This document shows, piece by piece, positions 15,174 to 22,959 of a stretch of 64,000 nt of DNA (position 1 is the first letter of the stretch; each line of letters begins with the position of its first letter). The notes below the pieces were generated by a model that was given only the letters and a program-made list of their open reading frames with translations, ran no database searches and was not told the origin of the DNA. This stretch comes from an uncultured Oscillospiraceae bacterium (GTDB lineage: Bacteria > Bacillota > Clostridia > Oscillospirales > Acutalibacteraceae): NCBI GenBank assembly GCA_910587835.1, contig CAJUNQ010000043.1, positions 4,698 through 68,697 on the forward strand, in the 5' to 3' direction. The position numbers and the translations under genes are program-made.

Positions 15174-15250
15174 CCGCCGGAGGCCAAAACATACAAACGC
15201 CCTTCATTTTCATTTTCAAAGAAAATGAAAATCCCACCACAAGCCTCCCC

Positions 15251-16063
15251 TCAATCCCCCACAGCCATATCAAAGCAGATCCTACCATCCTTCTCCCGGA
15301 TATAGGGCTTGCGGCCCTGGATGTGGGCGTACGCCGGGTAGCGGCACACATTGTTGCGCAGCATGTACATGAGCATGGGGTGCACGGTGACGTCGTGCTC
15401 GCTGTGCATGACCATGCCCTTGTGCTTCAGCCATTTCAGCATTTCGGGCAGGTATGGGTCGGTGTAGGGCTTTGCCAGGTCAAAGGGCAGCTCGGAGAGG
15501 CACAGCCAGAAGTACCACAGGCAGAACCAGGGGCGCTTTTTCTCCCCATAATGCCGGACAAAATTGTCCAGCCGGCCCTTGATCCACGCCTCCTCCTCCG
15601 GCGCGGCCACGGCCAGAAACCGCAGGACCGCCAGGGAGGCGTCAAAGCACTCCCCTACCCCGTCGTCCTCGCAGCCAAAGCAGGTGGTCTTCAGCCGGGC
15701 AAGGCTGCCCTCCCGCAGCTCCTCCACCTGGGGCCGGTCGGGAGCCAGCAGGCACAGCAGGCGGAGGATTTCCAGCTCGTAGAGATTGGCGGAGAATATC
15801 TGGGTCTTCGGGGTCTGGTTCAGGAGGCTTTTGTATTTTTTGCCCCCATGGTACGGGGGAATGAAGTAGGCCGGGTACATCCGCCGCCCCTCCCGGTCTA
15901 CATTGCCCGGGCAGCGGACGCCCCGGTAGAAGCGCTCCGCCTCCTCCGGCGGGGTACGGGCTTCCAGCAGGCGGCGGACAATATAGAGCTTCTGGGACAA
16001 GGTCAGCTGGCCGTCCTGAATCAGGAAGCGGTTGGCCTTTACAGTCAGCTCGTAGGCGGTCAT
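15251..16063 (-). CDS. Unrecognised protein under T-box control
   Basis: I do not recognise this 270-residue protein. It has no signal peptide or transmembrane helix and looks mainly alpha-helical. Notable stretches are PAYFIPPYHGGKKYKS (near 75-90), a cysteine-containing TTCFGCEDDGVGECFD region (near 150-165), and an aromatic WFCLWYFWLCL segment (near 197-207). GAGAGGAG precedes the ATG. A full T-box leader with consensus promoter lies directly upstream, so expression should respond to an uncharged tRNA. A role in amino acid acquisition or tRNA metabolism is thus possible. It is monocistronic, since the next gene downstream starts at 14968 behind palindromic repeats. Confidence 0.7.
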   Translation of the reverse strand: MTAYELTVKANRFLIQDGQLTLSQKLYIVRRLLEARTPPEEAERFYRGVRCPGNVDREGRRMYPAYFIPPYHGGKKYKSLLNQTPKTQIFSANLYELEILRLLCLLAPDRPQVEELREGSLARLKTTCFGCEDDGVGECFDASLAVLRFLAVAAPEEEAWIKGRLDNFVRHYGEKKRPWFCLWYFWLCLSELPFDLAKPYTDPYLPEMLKWLKHKGMVMHSEHDVTVHPMLMYMLRNNVCRYPAYAHIQGRKPYIREKDGRICFDMAVGD

Positions 16064-16082
16064 AGGCTCAGCTCCTCTCTCT

Positions 16083-16419
16083 TAAAAAATAAAAATCCGT
16101 CTCACGGGAAATACTCCCATGAGACGGATTGGCTCCGCGGTACCACTCATTTTGCGCTGTGCCATTTCCTGCCCAGCGCCCACTTCCAGGCTCTAACAAG
16201 CCCTGCGCCCTAACGCGGCGTACACGGAGGGCGTCTACCACCGCGGCGCGGCTTCGGACCCTCAGCTCGGAAGAGATAAGCGGAAGCAGCGGCGGGAGCC
16301 TGCCTCCCGCGCCTCCGGCGCTCTCCCTGCCGGCTTGCACCTGCCGCCGGCTCTCTGAAAGAGGATTGCGCCCCGCTGTCTTCGTCACAGCAATTCTGTT
16401 TTATTCGGTTTGGTATATT
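16083..16419 (-). promoter_or_regulatory. T-box riboswitch leader
   Basis: The minus-strand leader carries AGAGAGCCGGCGGC followed by AGGTGCAAGCCGGC (near 16330-16355), the T-box core TGAGTGGTACCGCGG (16135-16149) and a textbook terminator: stem 16120-16130 with 16094-16104, then a T-rich tail. The specifier is ambiguous by eye; the region GCTTATCTCTTCCGAG (about 16266-16281) permits GCT (Ala), CTT (Leu), TAT (Tyr) or ATC (Ile). Confidence 0.93.
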
Positions 16420-16425
16420 ATACCT

Positions 16426-16454
16426 ATTATACGCCTGCCGCAGCCGGATGTCAA
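16426..16454 (-). promoter_or_regulatory. Consensus promoter of the T-box transcript
   Basis: TTGACA (16449-16454) and TATAAT (16426-16431) are 17 bases apart on the minus strand. The -35 box overlaps the stop codon of rsgA (16451-16453). Confidence 0.9.
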
Positions 16455-17503
16455 GCCTTGCCGGAGAAATTTTTCCGGTATTTCTCCCCCTGCCGCCGGT
16501 TTTTGGACACAGAACGGCTCTGCTGGCCCCATTTCATCCGCTGGCTGGCCCGGGACTCCCCCGCCAGCTGGCAGTAGCTTTTCCAGCGGTCTTGGGAGAG
16601 CTCGCCCCTTTCAATCGCCGCCTGTATGGCGCAGCCGGGCTCGTTTTCGTGCTTGCAGTCCCGAAAGCGGCACTGGCCGAAATACCGCTCCACATCCGGG
16701 AAGGCCGCCGACAGGCCCTCGGCCGCGTCCCACATGCCCAGCTCCCGCATACCGGGGGTGTCGATGACCAGCAGCCCGGAGGCCAGCCGCAGCAGCTGCC
16801 GGTGGGTGGTGGTGTGCCGCCCCTTGCCGTCCCGCTCCCGGACGCCGCTGGTGGACATGACCTCCTCCCCGGCCAGGCAGTTGACCAGGCTGGACTTGCC
16901 CACCCCGGAGGAGCCCAGAAACGCCGCTGTCCGCCCAGGGGTCAGGCAGGCCTGCAGCTGGTCCATGCCGGCGCCGGTTTTCGCGCTTACGGCCAGAACC
17001 GGCACGTCTGCTCCGGCAGTCTCTTGGGCTGCGGCCAGCTTTTCGCCGTGGTCGCCGGGCAGGTCGGCCTTGGTGAGCACCACCAGGGGTCTGGCTCCAG
17101 AGTTCCAGGCCAGGGTGAGGTAGCGTTCCAGCCGCTTGGGGCTGAAGTCCTCGTTTAAGGACTGCACTGCCACGGCCAGGTCCATGTTTGCCGCCACAGC
17201 CTGCTCAACGCCGCGCCAGCCGTCCAGCCGGGAGAAAAAGCTTTTGCGGGGCAGGGTCTCCACCAGCTGCCAGTCTCCCGGGGCGGGCAGGGCCAGCACA
17301 TAGTCCCCTGTGGTGGGAAAGGACCTGCCGGCCTCAAAAAAGAATTCCTTGGTCTTCAGCCGGGCATACTGCTCGCCCTGCTGGGTTATCAGCTGAAACC
17401 GCTCCTTCCACACCGCGGTGACCCGGGCGGGCAGGGCGTTTTCAGGTTGGTTTACTCGGTCTAAAAGCGCTTGGGGAAAGCCCCAATCGGTCAGATTTGT
17501 CAT
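16451..17503 (-). CDS. rsgA: Ribosome small-subunit-dependent GTPase A
   Basis: RsgA is a circularly permuted GTPase that checks late 30S subunit maturation. The 350-residue product shows the permuted motif order: an OB-fold N-terminal region, VVLTKADLPGD (G4), FLGSSGVGKSSLVN (G1 P-loop, near residue 195), DTPGMRELG (G3), and a C-terminal zinc-binding motif CRFRDCKHENEPGC (near residues 275-290). The C-terminus is basic. GGGAGG stands six bases before the ATG. A promoter lies at 17591-17620, and the gene appears to be monocistronic. Confidence 0.96.
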   Translation of the reverse strand: MTNLTDWGFPQALLDRVNQPENALPARVTAVWKERFQLITQQGEQYARLKTKEFFFEAGRSFPTTGDYVLALPAPGDWQLVETLPRKSFFSRLDGWRGVEQAVAANMDLAVAVQSLNEDFSPKRLERYLTLAWNSGARPLVVLTKADLPGDHGEKLAAAQETAGADVPVLAVSAKTGAGMDQLQACLTPGRTAAFLGSSGVGKSSLVNCLAGEEVMSTSGVRERDGKGRHTTTHRQLLRLASGLLVIDTPGMRELGMWDAAEGLSAAFPDVERYFGQCRFRDCKHENEPGCAIQAAIERGELSQDRWKSYCQLAGESRASQRMKWGQQSRSVSKNRRQGEKYRKNFSGKA

Positions 17504-17555
17504 GCCATTCCTCCCATCGAATCGTCAGCCTCTTGCGTACCAGGATGTTTTTCAT
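17442..17555 (-). CDS. Possible 37-residue upstream ORF overlapping the start of rsgA
   Basis: An ATG at 17555 follows AAAGGAGTGAT, a near-perfect anti-16S complement. The frame encodes 37 residues rich in basic and aromatic side chains (MKNILVRKRLTIRWEEW) and ends 62 bases inside rsgA in another frame. No known family is evident. It could be a coupling or attenuating leader, or a chance ORF. Confidence 0.35.
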   Translation of the reverse strand: MKNILVRKRLTIRWEEWHDKSDRLGLSPSAFRPSKPT

Positions 17556-17590
17556 AACACATCACTCCTTTCGATTTGGGGAACGGAAAG

Positions 17591-17620
17591 ACTATACCAC
17601 AAACAGGCGGAGCTTGTCAA
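17591..17620 (-). promoter_or_regulatory. Promoter of rsgA
   Basis: TTGACA (17615-17620) and TATAGT (17591-17596) are separated by 18 bases on the minus strand, about 90 bases upstream of rsgA. Confidence 0.8.
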
Positions 17621-17636
17621 GCCCGCCCGGCCCGCC

Positions 17637-17724
17637 GGGAGTGTCTAAACCATAGATGATTATCTCTGTGTTCCCCCGCCCGTAGGGCGGGGGAACACGA
17701 AAAACGCCTCGGAACGGACACTCG
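17637..17724 (-). repeat. MITE-like element with GGGAGTGTC terminal inverted repeats, copy 2
   Basis: The ends GGGAGTGTC (17637-17645) and GGACACTC (17716-17723) surround the hairpin GTTCCCCCGCCC-gta-GGGCGGGGGAAC. The interior matches the inverted copy at 12247-12337, including the shared GATGATTATCTCTG stretch. It occupies most of the gap between rsgA and the FGGY kinase gene. Confidence 0.8.
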
Positions 17725-17783
17725 CCGGCCCGCCCTTGCTTGACACGAGGGCGGGATGCTGTACATGATTGGTGATATTGGGT

Positions 17784-19391
17784 TTACAGCTCTGTGTCTC
17801 CGGCCAGACGCTCCACCGGCAGCGCGGCCCGGTAGCGGCGGAGGAAGGCCGCAAAGCCCTCGGTGTCCTGGGGCTGGGGCTGGGCGCAACTGCCCTTTGC
17901 CCCGGCAAACACCTGCTCTGCCAGATAGCTCTCCAGGTCCAGCCCGGGGGTCTTCTGGCAGGCCTTGGCGAACATGGCCAGCACGGCCATACCCCAGGGC
18001 CCGCCCTCGCCGGCGGTCTCCATCACGGACACCGGCACGCCCAGGGCCCCGGCCATCAGCCGCTGCCCCACCACAGGGGTCTTGAACAGTCCCCCATGGC
18101 CCAGAAGCTGGTCAAGGGCAGCGTTCTCCTCCTTCAGCAGCAGGTCCATGCCGATTTTCAGGGGGGCCATGGCCGCGTAGAGCTGGGCCCGCATAAAGCC
18201 GCCCAGTCCCAGCGCCTGGCCGGGGACCCGGGTGAGCAGGGGCCGGCCCTGGCTCAGGCCGATGACCGGCTCGCCGGCATAGCAGTTGTAGCTTACCACG
18301 CCGCCGCAGTCCGGGGGGCCCTCCAACGCTGCCTGATACAGCAGGTCGTACAGCTGCCCCTTGCTCAGAGAGGCCCCGGCCCGGCCCAGCAGCTGGGCGA
18401 AGACCTCCACCCAGGCGTCCAGGTCAGAGGTGCAGGTATTGCAGTGGACCATGGCCACAGGGCGGCCGGTGGGGGTGGCTACCAGGTCCAGCTCAGGGTA
18501 GACCTTGGAAAGGGGGCGCTCCAGCACCACCATGGCGAAAATGCTGGTGCCTGCGGACACGTTCCCGGTGCGGGGGGCCACGCTGTTGGTGGCGGTCATG
18601 CCGGTGCCCGCGTCGCCCTCAGGGGGGCAGAGCAGGGCCCCGGGCTGCAGAACGCCGGTGGGGTCCAGCAGCTTGGCCCCTGCCGGGGTGAGGGCGCCGG
18701 CAGGGGCTCCGGCGGGGAGCACCTGGGGCAGGACCTCCCGGAGCTTCCAGGGCAGGGCCTGGTCCTGGACCAGCCTGTCGAATTGGGCCAGCATATTTTT
18801 GTCAAAGTCCAGGGTCTGGCTGTCAATGGGGAACATGCCTGCCGCGTCGCCAACGCCCAGGACCTTTTCGCCGGTGAGCTGCCAATGGACGTACCCGGCC
18901 AGGGTGGTCAGGTAGTCCAGCTGCTGTACATGGTCCTCCTTCAGGCGGACGGCCCGGTAGAGATGGGCGATGCTCCATCGCTGGGGGATGTTGAAGCCGA
19001 ACCGTGCGGTCAGCTCAGCGGCCTCGGCCTCGGTGACAGTATTGCGCCAGGTGCGGAAGGGGCACAGCTGCCGGCCCTCCTTGTCAAAGGGCAGGTAGCC
19101 GTGCATCATGGCGGAGACGCCCACTGCCCCCAGGGTGGCAAGCTCCTCGCCGTATGTTTCCTTTACCTCCTTGGCCAGCCTCTGGCAGGCGGTCTGAATG
19201 CCGGTCCAGACGTCTTCCAGGCGGTAGCTCCACAGGCCGTTTTCCTGGTGGTTTTCCCAGTCAAAGGCGCCGCTGGCAATGGGCTGGCAGCCGGGGCCGG
19301 CCAGGGTGGCCTTGATGCGGGTGGAGCCCAGCTCGATGCCCAGGGCTGTGCCGCCGGTGCGGATGGCCTGGGTGATGGTTGCTTGGTTCAT
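17784..19391 (-). CDS. FGGY-family carbohydrate kinase
   Basis: FGGY kinases phosphorylate sugars such as xylulose, ribulose, gluconate or glycerol. The 535-residue protein begins its ATPase fold with ALGIELGSTRIKATLAGPG (phosphate loop 1, residues 16-34), followed by GVSAMMHGYLPFD, TGNVSAGTSIFA in the second domain (near residue 285), and a C-terminal GGLFKTPVVGQRLMAGALG ATP-binding signature (near 440). The sugar cannot be assigned with confidence. The gene is isolated, flanked by a MITE-like element on one side and a family C repeat on the other, with no transport or isomerase genes nearby. Confidence 0.88.
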   Translation of the reverse strand: MNQATITQAIRTGGTALGIELGSTRIKATLAGPGCQPIASGAFDWENHQENGLWSYRLEDVWTGIQTACQRLAKEVKETYGEELATLGAVGVSAMMHGYLPFDKEGRQLCPFRTWRNTVTEAEAAELTARFGFNIPQRWSIAHLYRAVRLKEDHVQQLDYLTTLAGYVHWQLTGEKVLGVGDAAGMFPIDSQTLDFDKNMLAQFDRLVQDQALPWKLREVLPQVLPAGAPAGALTPAGAKLLDPTGVLQPGALLCPPEGDAGTGMTATNSVAPRTGNVSAGTSIFAMVVLERPLSKVYPELDLVATPTGRPVAMVHCNTCTSDLDAWVEVFAQLLGRAGASLSKGQLYDLLYQAALEGPPDCGGVVSYNCYAGEPVIGLSQGRPLLTRVPGQALGLGGFMRAQLYAAMAPLKIGMDLLLKEENAALDQLLGHGGLFKTPVVGQRLMAGALGVPVSVMETAGEGGPWGMAVLAMFAKACQKTPGLDLESYLAEQVFAGAKGSCAQPQPQDTEGFAAFLRRYRAALPVERLAGDTEL

Positions 19392-19510
19392 GGGGGAATC
19401 CTCCTTTGGGGTGATGGGGTGTTGCTTTGGGGTGGGGTAGTTTTGGGGAGTGTGGGTTTTTAAAATTTTTTGGGGGGCGCGGGTTTCTCTGCGGTTGTTG
19501 GGGGTTTCGT

Positions 19511-19785
19511 TCTGTTTGAGACGGCAGCGAGGGGGCCGCTGGCCTTCCTGCGGTCGACCGCGCTCCGACTTGCCTTCGGCAAGTCGATGGCGGCGCAGTC
19601 TTACCCCGGCCCGAACTTGGTCGAGGGAGCAAACTCGTACCTCGCGGCTTTGTTTACTGCGCCGCCTAAGTTCAAGGTCAAGGTCGCGAGACGCTGTCTC
19701 GCGCTCTGCAACCTTTGAAAAGGTTGACGAAACTTTTGGTTCGCGCTTGTTTGCTCTGCTTCGCTTTGGGCTTTTTGCCCGCGTT
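19511..19785 (+). repeat. Dispersed intergenic repeat, family C, copy 1
   Basis: The stretch contains the hallmark blocks of family C: gtttgagacggc, ccgctggccttcctgcggtcgacc, ggcggcgcag followed by ttaccccg, ctgcgccgcc, ttcaaggtcaaggtc and gacgaaacttttggttcgcgc. The related copies are at 38819, 52530, 60723 and 62008. It fills the gap between the FGGY gene and the acetyltransferase gene and has no convincing ORF. Confidence 0.8.
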
Positions 19786-19792
19786 GGGGGGC

Positions 19793-20644
19793 TTAGATGG
19801 CGCGGCTGTACATTACATAACGGCCCAGGGAGCGGACGCCCAGCTCCTTCACAATGGGCTCCTCGTCTCTGTCGTGGAAGTAGTAGAAGCTCTCCATCCC
19901 GTCTGCCTTGCCCTGGTTCAGCGCACGGAGCAGCAGCGCCCGGACCGCCTGGGGGTCAAACCTGCCGTCTGCATAGTCCAGGCCGAAGATTTCCAGCATC
20001 CCGTCTACATAGACGAAGTAGATGACCGCCACATCCCGGCCGTCCCGTTCCAGCAGGTATAAGTGCCAGCGGTCCAGAGCTTCCCGGAGATGGGCGTTGT
20101 CCCAGTACATTTTCCCGTCCCATTGGGCGTGGATGGCGGCGAAGCGGTCAAAATTTTCTTCTGTGATGGGGACGGGCTTCGCGCTCTCGGGCTTTGGCTC
20201 GTATTCCTCGAACCTCATCACGCCCACCAGGCTCTCCTCACTCAGGGGCCAGCCCAGCTCGGCCAGGTGGTTGACCGCCCGAGTATTCTGGTCGGAAAAG
20301 CCGAAGTGCATGGTAAAGCCTGGGTACCTCTGCCCCAGGTAGTCAATCAGCTCGTCCATGGCCTGCTCGGTTTTGTCCTCGGTGCAGAAGGCCCGGGCGT
20401 CCAGATATTTGTCCTCGGGCAGGGCAAAGTAGTGGATATAACCCAGGGCTTTGCCGTTATCCTCAAAGAGCAGGGCCCCTTCGTGCTCCCGCTCATGGGC
20501 CAGGGCGGCGGTCTCGTCGAACTCAGCCCGGCTCTTCAGGCCGTCGGCGTAAGTGGGGTAGCCGGAACGGGTCATGTCCAGGGCCAGGCTGTAGGCCCAG
20601 TCCAGGTAATTTTTGTAGTTGCTTTGGTTGAGTTCTCTCAGCAT
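19793..20644 (-). CDS. GNAT-type acetyltransferase, two-domain
   Basis: The 283-residue product has two GNAT-like halves. The N-terminal half includes LFEDNGKALGYIHYFALPEDKYLDARAF. The C-terminal half, from about residue 155, carries VPITEENFDRFAAIHAQW, VAVIYFVYVDGMLEIFGLDY and a final strand ELGVRSLGRYVMYSRAI. Canonical acetyl-CoA loop residues are weak in both, so the enzymatic role is uncertain. I start at the ATG at 20644, preceded by AGAGGGGAAA; a start 12 codons earlier lacks a ribosome binding site. It lies downstream of murF on the same strand. Confidence 0.7.
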   Translation of the reverse strand: MLRELNQSNYKNYLDWAYSLALDMTRSGYPTYADGLKSRAEFDETAALAHEREHEGALLFEDNGKALGYIHYFALPEDKYLDARAFCTEDKTEQAMDELIDYLGQRYPGFTMHFGFSDQNTRAVNHLAELGWPLSEESLVGVMRFEEYEPKPESAKPVPITEENFDRFAAIHAQWDGKMYWDNAHLREALDRWHLYLLERDGRDVAVIYFVYVDGMLEIFGLDYADGRFDPQAVRALLLRALNQGKADGMESFYYFHDRDEEPIVKELGVRSLGRYVMYSRAI

Positions 20645-20705
20645 AGTCGTTTCCCCTCTTTCTGTTTTCCTTGGAATCATCTCTCACCACGGGAGAGCGG
20701 GAATC

Positions 20706-22055
20706 TTACTCCCCCAGGCCAGACAGCAGAGCGTTGACAACCTCCTCGGTCTTCATGCCCCGGGATCCCTTCACCAGCACGGCGTCGCCGGGGCGGAGCC
20801 TGTGGAGCAGCCAGGCCGCGGCCTCGGCGTTGTCTTTTACGCACACTGCCTTGTCCCCGTAGCCCTGGGCGATCAGCCGGCCTAATTCTCCTATGGCCAG
20901 CAGCTCCACTGCTTTTTTTCGGGCATAGGCCCCGGTGCTTTGGTGGCCGGCCTGCTCGTAGCTGCCCAGCTCCCGCATACCGGCCAGCACGGCGATTTTT
21001 CTCCCGGTCTCGGGCCGGTCCGCCAGCACATTGAGGGCGGACTCCATGGAGTCGGGGCTGGCGTTGTAGGTGTCGTCGATGATGGCGACGCCCCCTGCCT
21101 CTTTGATTTGCTGGCGCATGGCAGGCGGCTCGTAGCTGGCAAGGACCCGGGCGGTATCCGCCAGGGGCTGGCCCAGCCAGCTGCCCACTGCCATGGCGGC
21201 CAGGGCGTTGCGCACATTGTGCTCTCCCAGCACAGGAAGGGAGACGGTCTGCTCCTGGCCCTCTGGGGAGCAGCAGGTGAAGGTCAGGGAGTCTTTGCCC
21301 TCAGCCACCTCTTTGGCCCGCCACTGGCAGTGCGGGGAGAGGCCGAAGGTCACCACCCGGTAGGAGCCGGAGGTGAAGCCGGACAGCAGGTCGTTGTCGC
21401 CGTTGACAAACAGGGGGGCTCCCTCTGGGAGGTAATCGGCCATGCGGGCCTTCTCCGCCAGGATGTTCTCACGGGTTCCCATGAATTCCAGATGGGACGT
21501 GCCGATGGTGGTGACCACCCCGCAGGTGGGCTTTACCACCCGGGCAATGCGGGCCATTTCGCCGGGCATACTCACCCCCATTTCAATGACTGCGGCTGTG
21601 TGCTCCGGCTCGATGCCGCACACGGTGATGGGCACCCCCACCTGACTGTTGGCGTTGCCAGGGGTGCGCCACACCCGGCGGCTGGCGGTCAGCCCCAGAG
21701 CGGTCATCTCCTTGGCGGTGGTTTTGCCCACGCTGCCGGTAATGCCCACAATGGGCAGGGTGAACCGCGCCCGGTAGGCTTCGCCTACCTTTTGCAGGGC
21801 GGCGCGGCAGTCCTCTACCAGCACCAGGGGGCCGCGGGCCTCCGCCGGGTGGTCGGTAAAGCTGGCGGCTCCGGCGGCAAGGGCGTTGGGGATGAACCGG
21901 TGGCCGTCCACGTTCTCGCCCCGGATGGGCACGAACATGGCCCCGGGGCAGGCCTTGCGGCTGTCGGTGACAAAGCCGGTTACCAGGGCAGAGCCGTCGC
22001 CGGAGAGCAGCCTGCCGCCGGAGAGCTCTGCGATTTCAGAAACGGTCATTTTCAT
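20706..22055 (-). CDS. murF: UDP-N-acetylmuramoyl-tripeptide--D-alanyl-D-alanine ligase
   Basis: MurF adds D-Ala-D-Ala to the muramyl tripeptide, the last cytoplasmic step of the peptidoglycan stem peptide. The 449-residue protein has the N-terminal substrate domain (FVTDSRKACPGAMFVPIRG), the ATP loop GITGSVGKTTAKEM (near residue 107), the central ligase motifs EMGVSMPGEM and LGEHNVRNALAA, and the C-terminal IIDDTYNASPDSMESAL and VLKGSRGM-type motif (VLVKGSRGMKTEEVV). The ATG at 22055 has GAGGTGAG upstream and is preferred to the longer frame. murE lies about 3 kb upstream on the same strand, with four other genes between. Confidence 0.96.
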   Translation of the reverse strand: MKMTVSEIAELSGGRLLSGDGSALVTGFVTDSRKACPGAMFVPIRGENVDGHRFIPNALAAGAASFTDHPAEARGPLVLVEDCRAALQKVGEAYRARFTLPIVGITGSVGKTTAKEMTALGLTASRRVWRTPGNANSQVGVPITVCGIEPEHTAAVIEMGVSMPGEMARIARVVKPTCGVVTTIGTSHLEFMGTRENILAEKARMADYLPEGAPLFVNGDNDLLSGFTSGSYRVVTFGLSPHCQWRAKEVAEGKDSLTFTCCSPEGQEQTVSLPVLGEHNVRNALAAMAVGSWLGQPLADTARVLASYEPPAMRQQIKEAGGVAIIDDTYNASPDSMESALNVLADRPETGRKIAVLAGMRELGSYEQAGHQSTGAYARKKAVELLAIGELGRLIAQGYGDKAVCVKDNAEAAAWLLHRLRPGDAVLVKGSRGMKTEEVVNALLSGLGE

Positions 22056-22090
22056 AAGCTCACCTCTGTATAAAGGATCAGGACAAAAGG

Positions 22091-22171
22091 GAAGACGGCG
22101 GGCCATAGCAAGTGTTTTGAAAATGCTGACGCATCCTTTTCAAACGCTTTTCAGGGGGGCCTGCCGTCTTC
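22091..22171. repeat. Long imperfect palindrome between the methyltransferase and murF genes
   Basis: GAAGACGGCGGGCC (22091-22104) pairs with GGCCTGCCGTCTTC (22158-22171) with one mismatch. Inside, GTTTTGAAAA and TTTTCAAAC form a second stem. It could act as a transcription terminator or be a mobile palindrome. Confidence 0.6.
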
Positions 22172-22184
22172 TTCGCTATATTTT

Positions 22185-22946
22185 TCAGTAAGGCTTTTGG
22201 GCCATCAGGCAATACCAGCCAATCTCGGAAAAGGGTTTGTCTTCAAACCAGGGGCAGGGCTTGATTTCAAATTGTGTATAGCCCATCCCTTCCAGCTCAT
22301 CCTTGACCAGACGGAGGGAAAAGGGATGAAGATGCTCCTGGAACTGATTTGTTTTGAAAATTTTGCCATCCTTTTCGTAGCTGTGGAGAATGTTTATGGT
22401 GATGGTTCCGTCCTCATGATAGTCCCACACCTGAACATTGCCGATTCTGGTCCCGTCCTGCTGATAGAAGGGCTGAGGGATGATAAACCGCTGCCCGTTC
22501 TTTTGGGCCATCTCCCAGTTCCGGCTGTCGAAATAAAGGTAGCCGCCGGGCCTCAGGCACCGGTCCATCTCATGCAGGGTTTTCACCACGTCTTCATTGT
22601 CCACATGGGCCAGGGCGCTGCCGGTGCTCATCACGCAGTCAAACCGGCGGTCAAAGCGGGCGGACAGCCCCCGGAAGTCGCAGGGCAAAAGCGGAACCTG
22701 GAAGCCCTTTGCCGCTGCCTTCTCCCCGGCCTTTTTCAACATACCCTCGTTCAGGTCTGACCCGGCGATCTGGTAGCCCAGCTCCGCCAGGGGGAAGGTC
22801 AGATTGCCGGTGCCAAAGCTGCAGTCCAGAATGCTGTGGACCGCTTTGCCGGCGAACAGCTTTCGATAATGCTCTTTATATGCCTGATTGGCCCTGTCGG
22901 TAAAGCGTTCGTCATAGATGTCGGGGTAGTCGTACAGATCAGCCAT
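22185..22946 (-). CDS. Class I SAM-dependent methyltransferase
   Basis: The 253-residue protein has the Rossmann methyltransferase order: SILDCSFGTGNLTFPLAELG is motif I (near residues 38-57), AGSDLNEGMLKKA motif II, FDCVMSTGSALAHV motif IV and LRPGGYLYFDSRNW motif V. The substrate is unknown; related enzymes methylate small molecules. GGAGGGG lies before the ATG. The gene is between pepC and murF on the same strand and may be cotranscribed with pepC, whose stop codon is 13 bases away. Confidence 0.88.
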   Translation of the reverse strand: MADLYDYPDIYDERFTDRANQAYKEHYRKLFAGKAVHSILDCSFGTGNLTFPLAELGYQIAGSDLNEGMLKKAGEKAAAKGFQVPLLPCDFRGLSARFDRRFDCVMSTGSALAHVDNEDVVKTLHEMDRCLRPGGYLYFDSRNWEMAQKNGQRFIIPQPFYQQDGTRIGNVQVWDYHEDGTITINILHSYEKDGKIFKTNQFQEHLHPFSLRLVKDELEGMGYTQFEIKPCPWFEDKPFSEIGWYCLMAQKPY

Positions 22947-22959
22947 AGGAAGCCCCTCC

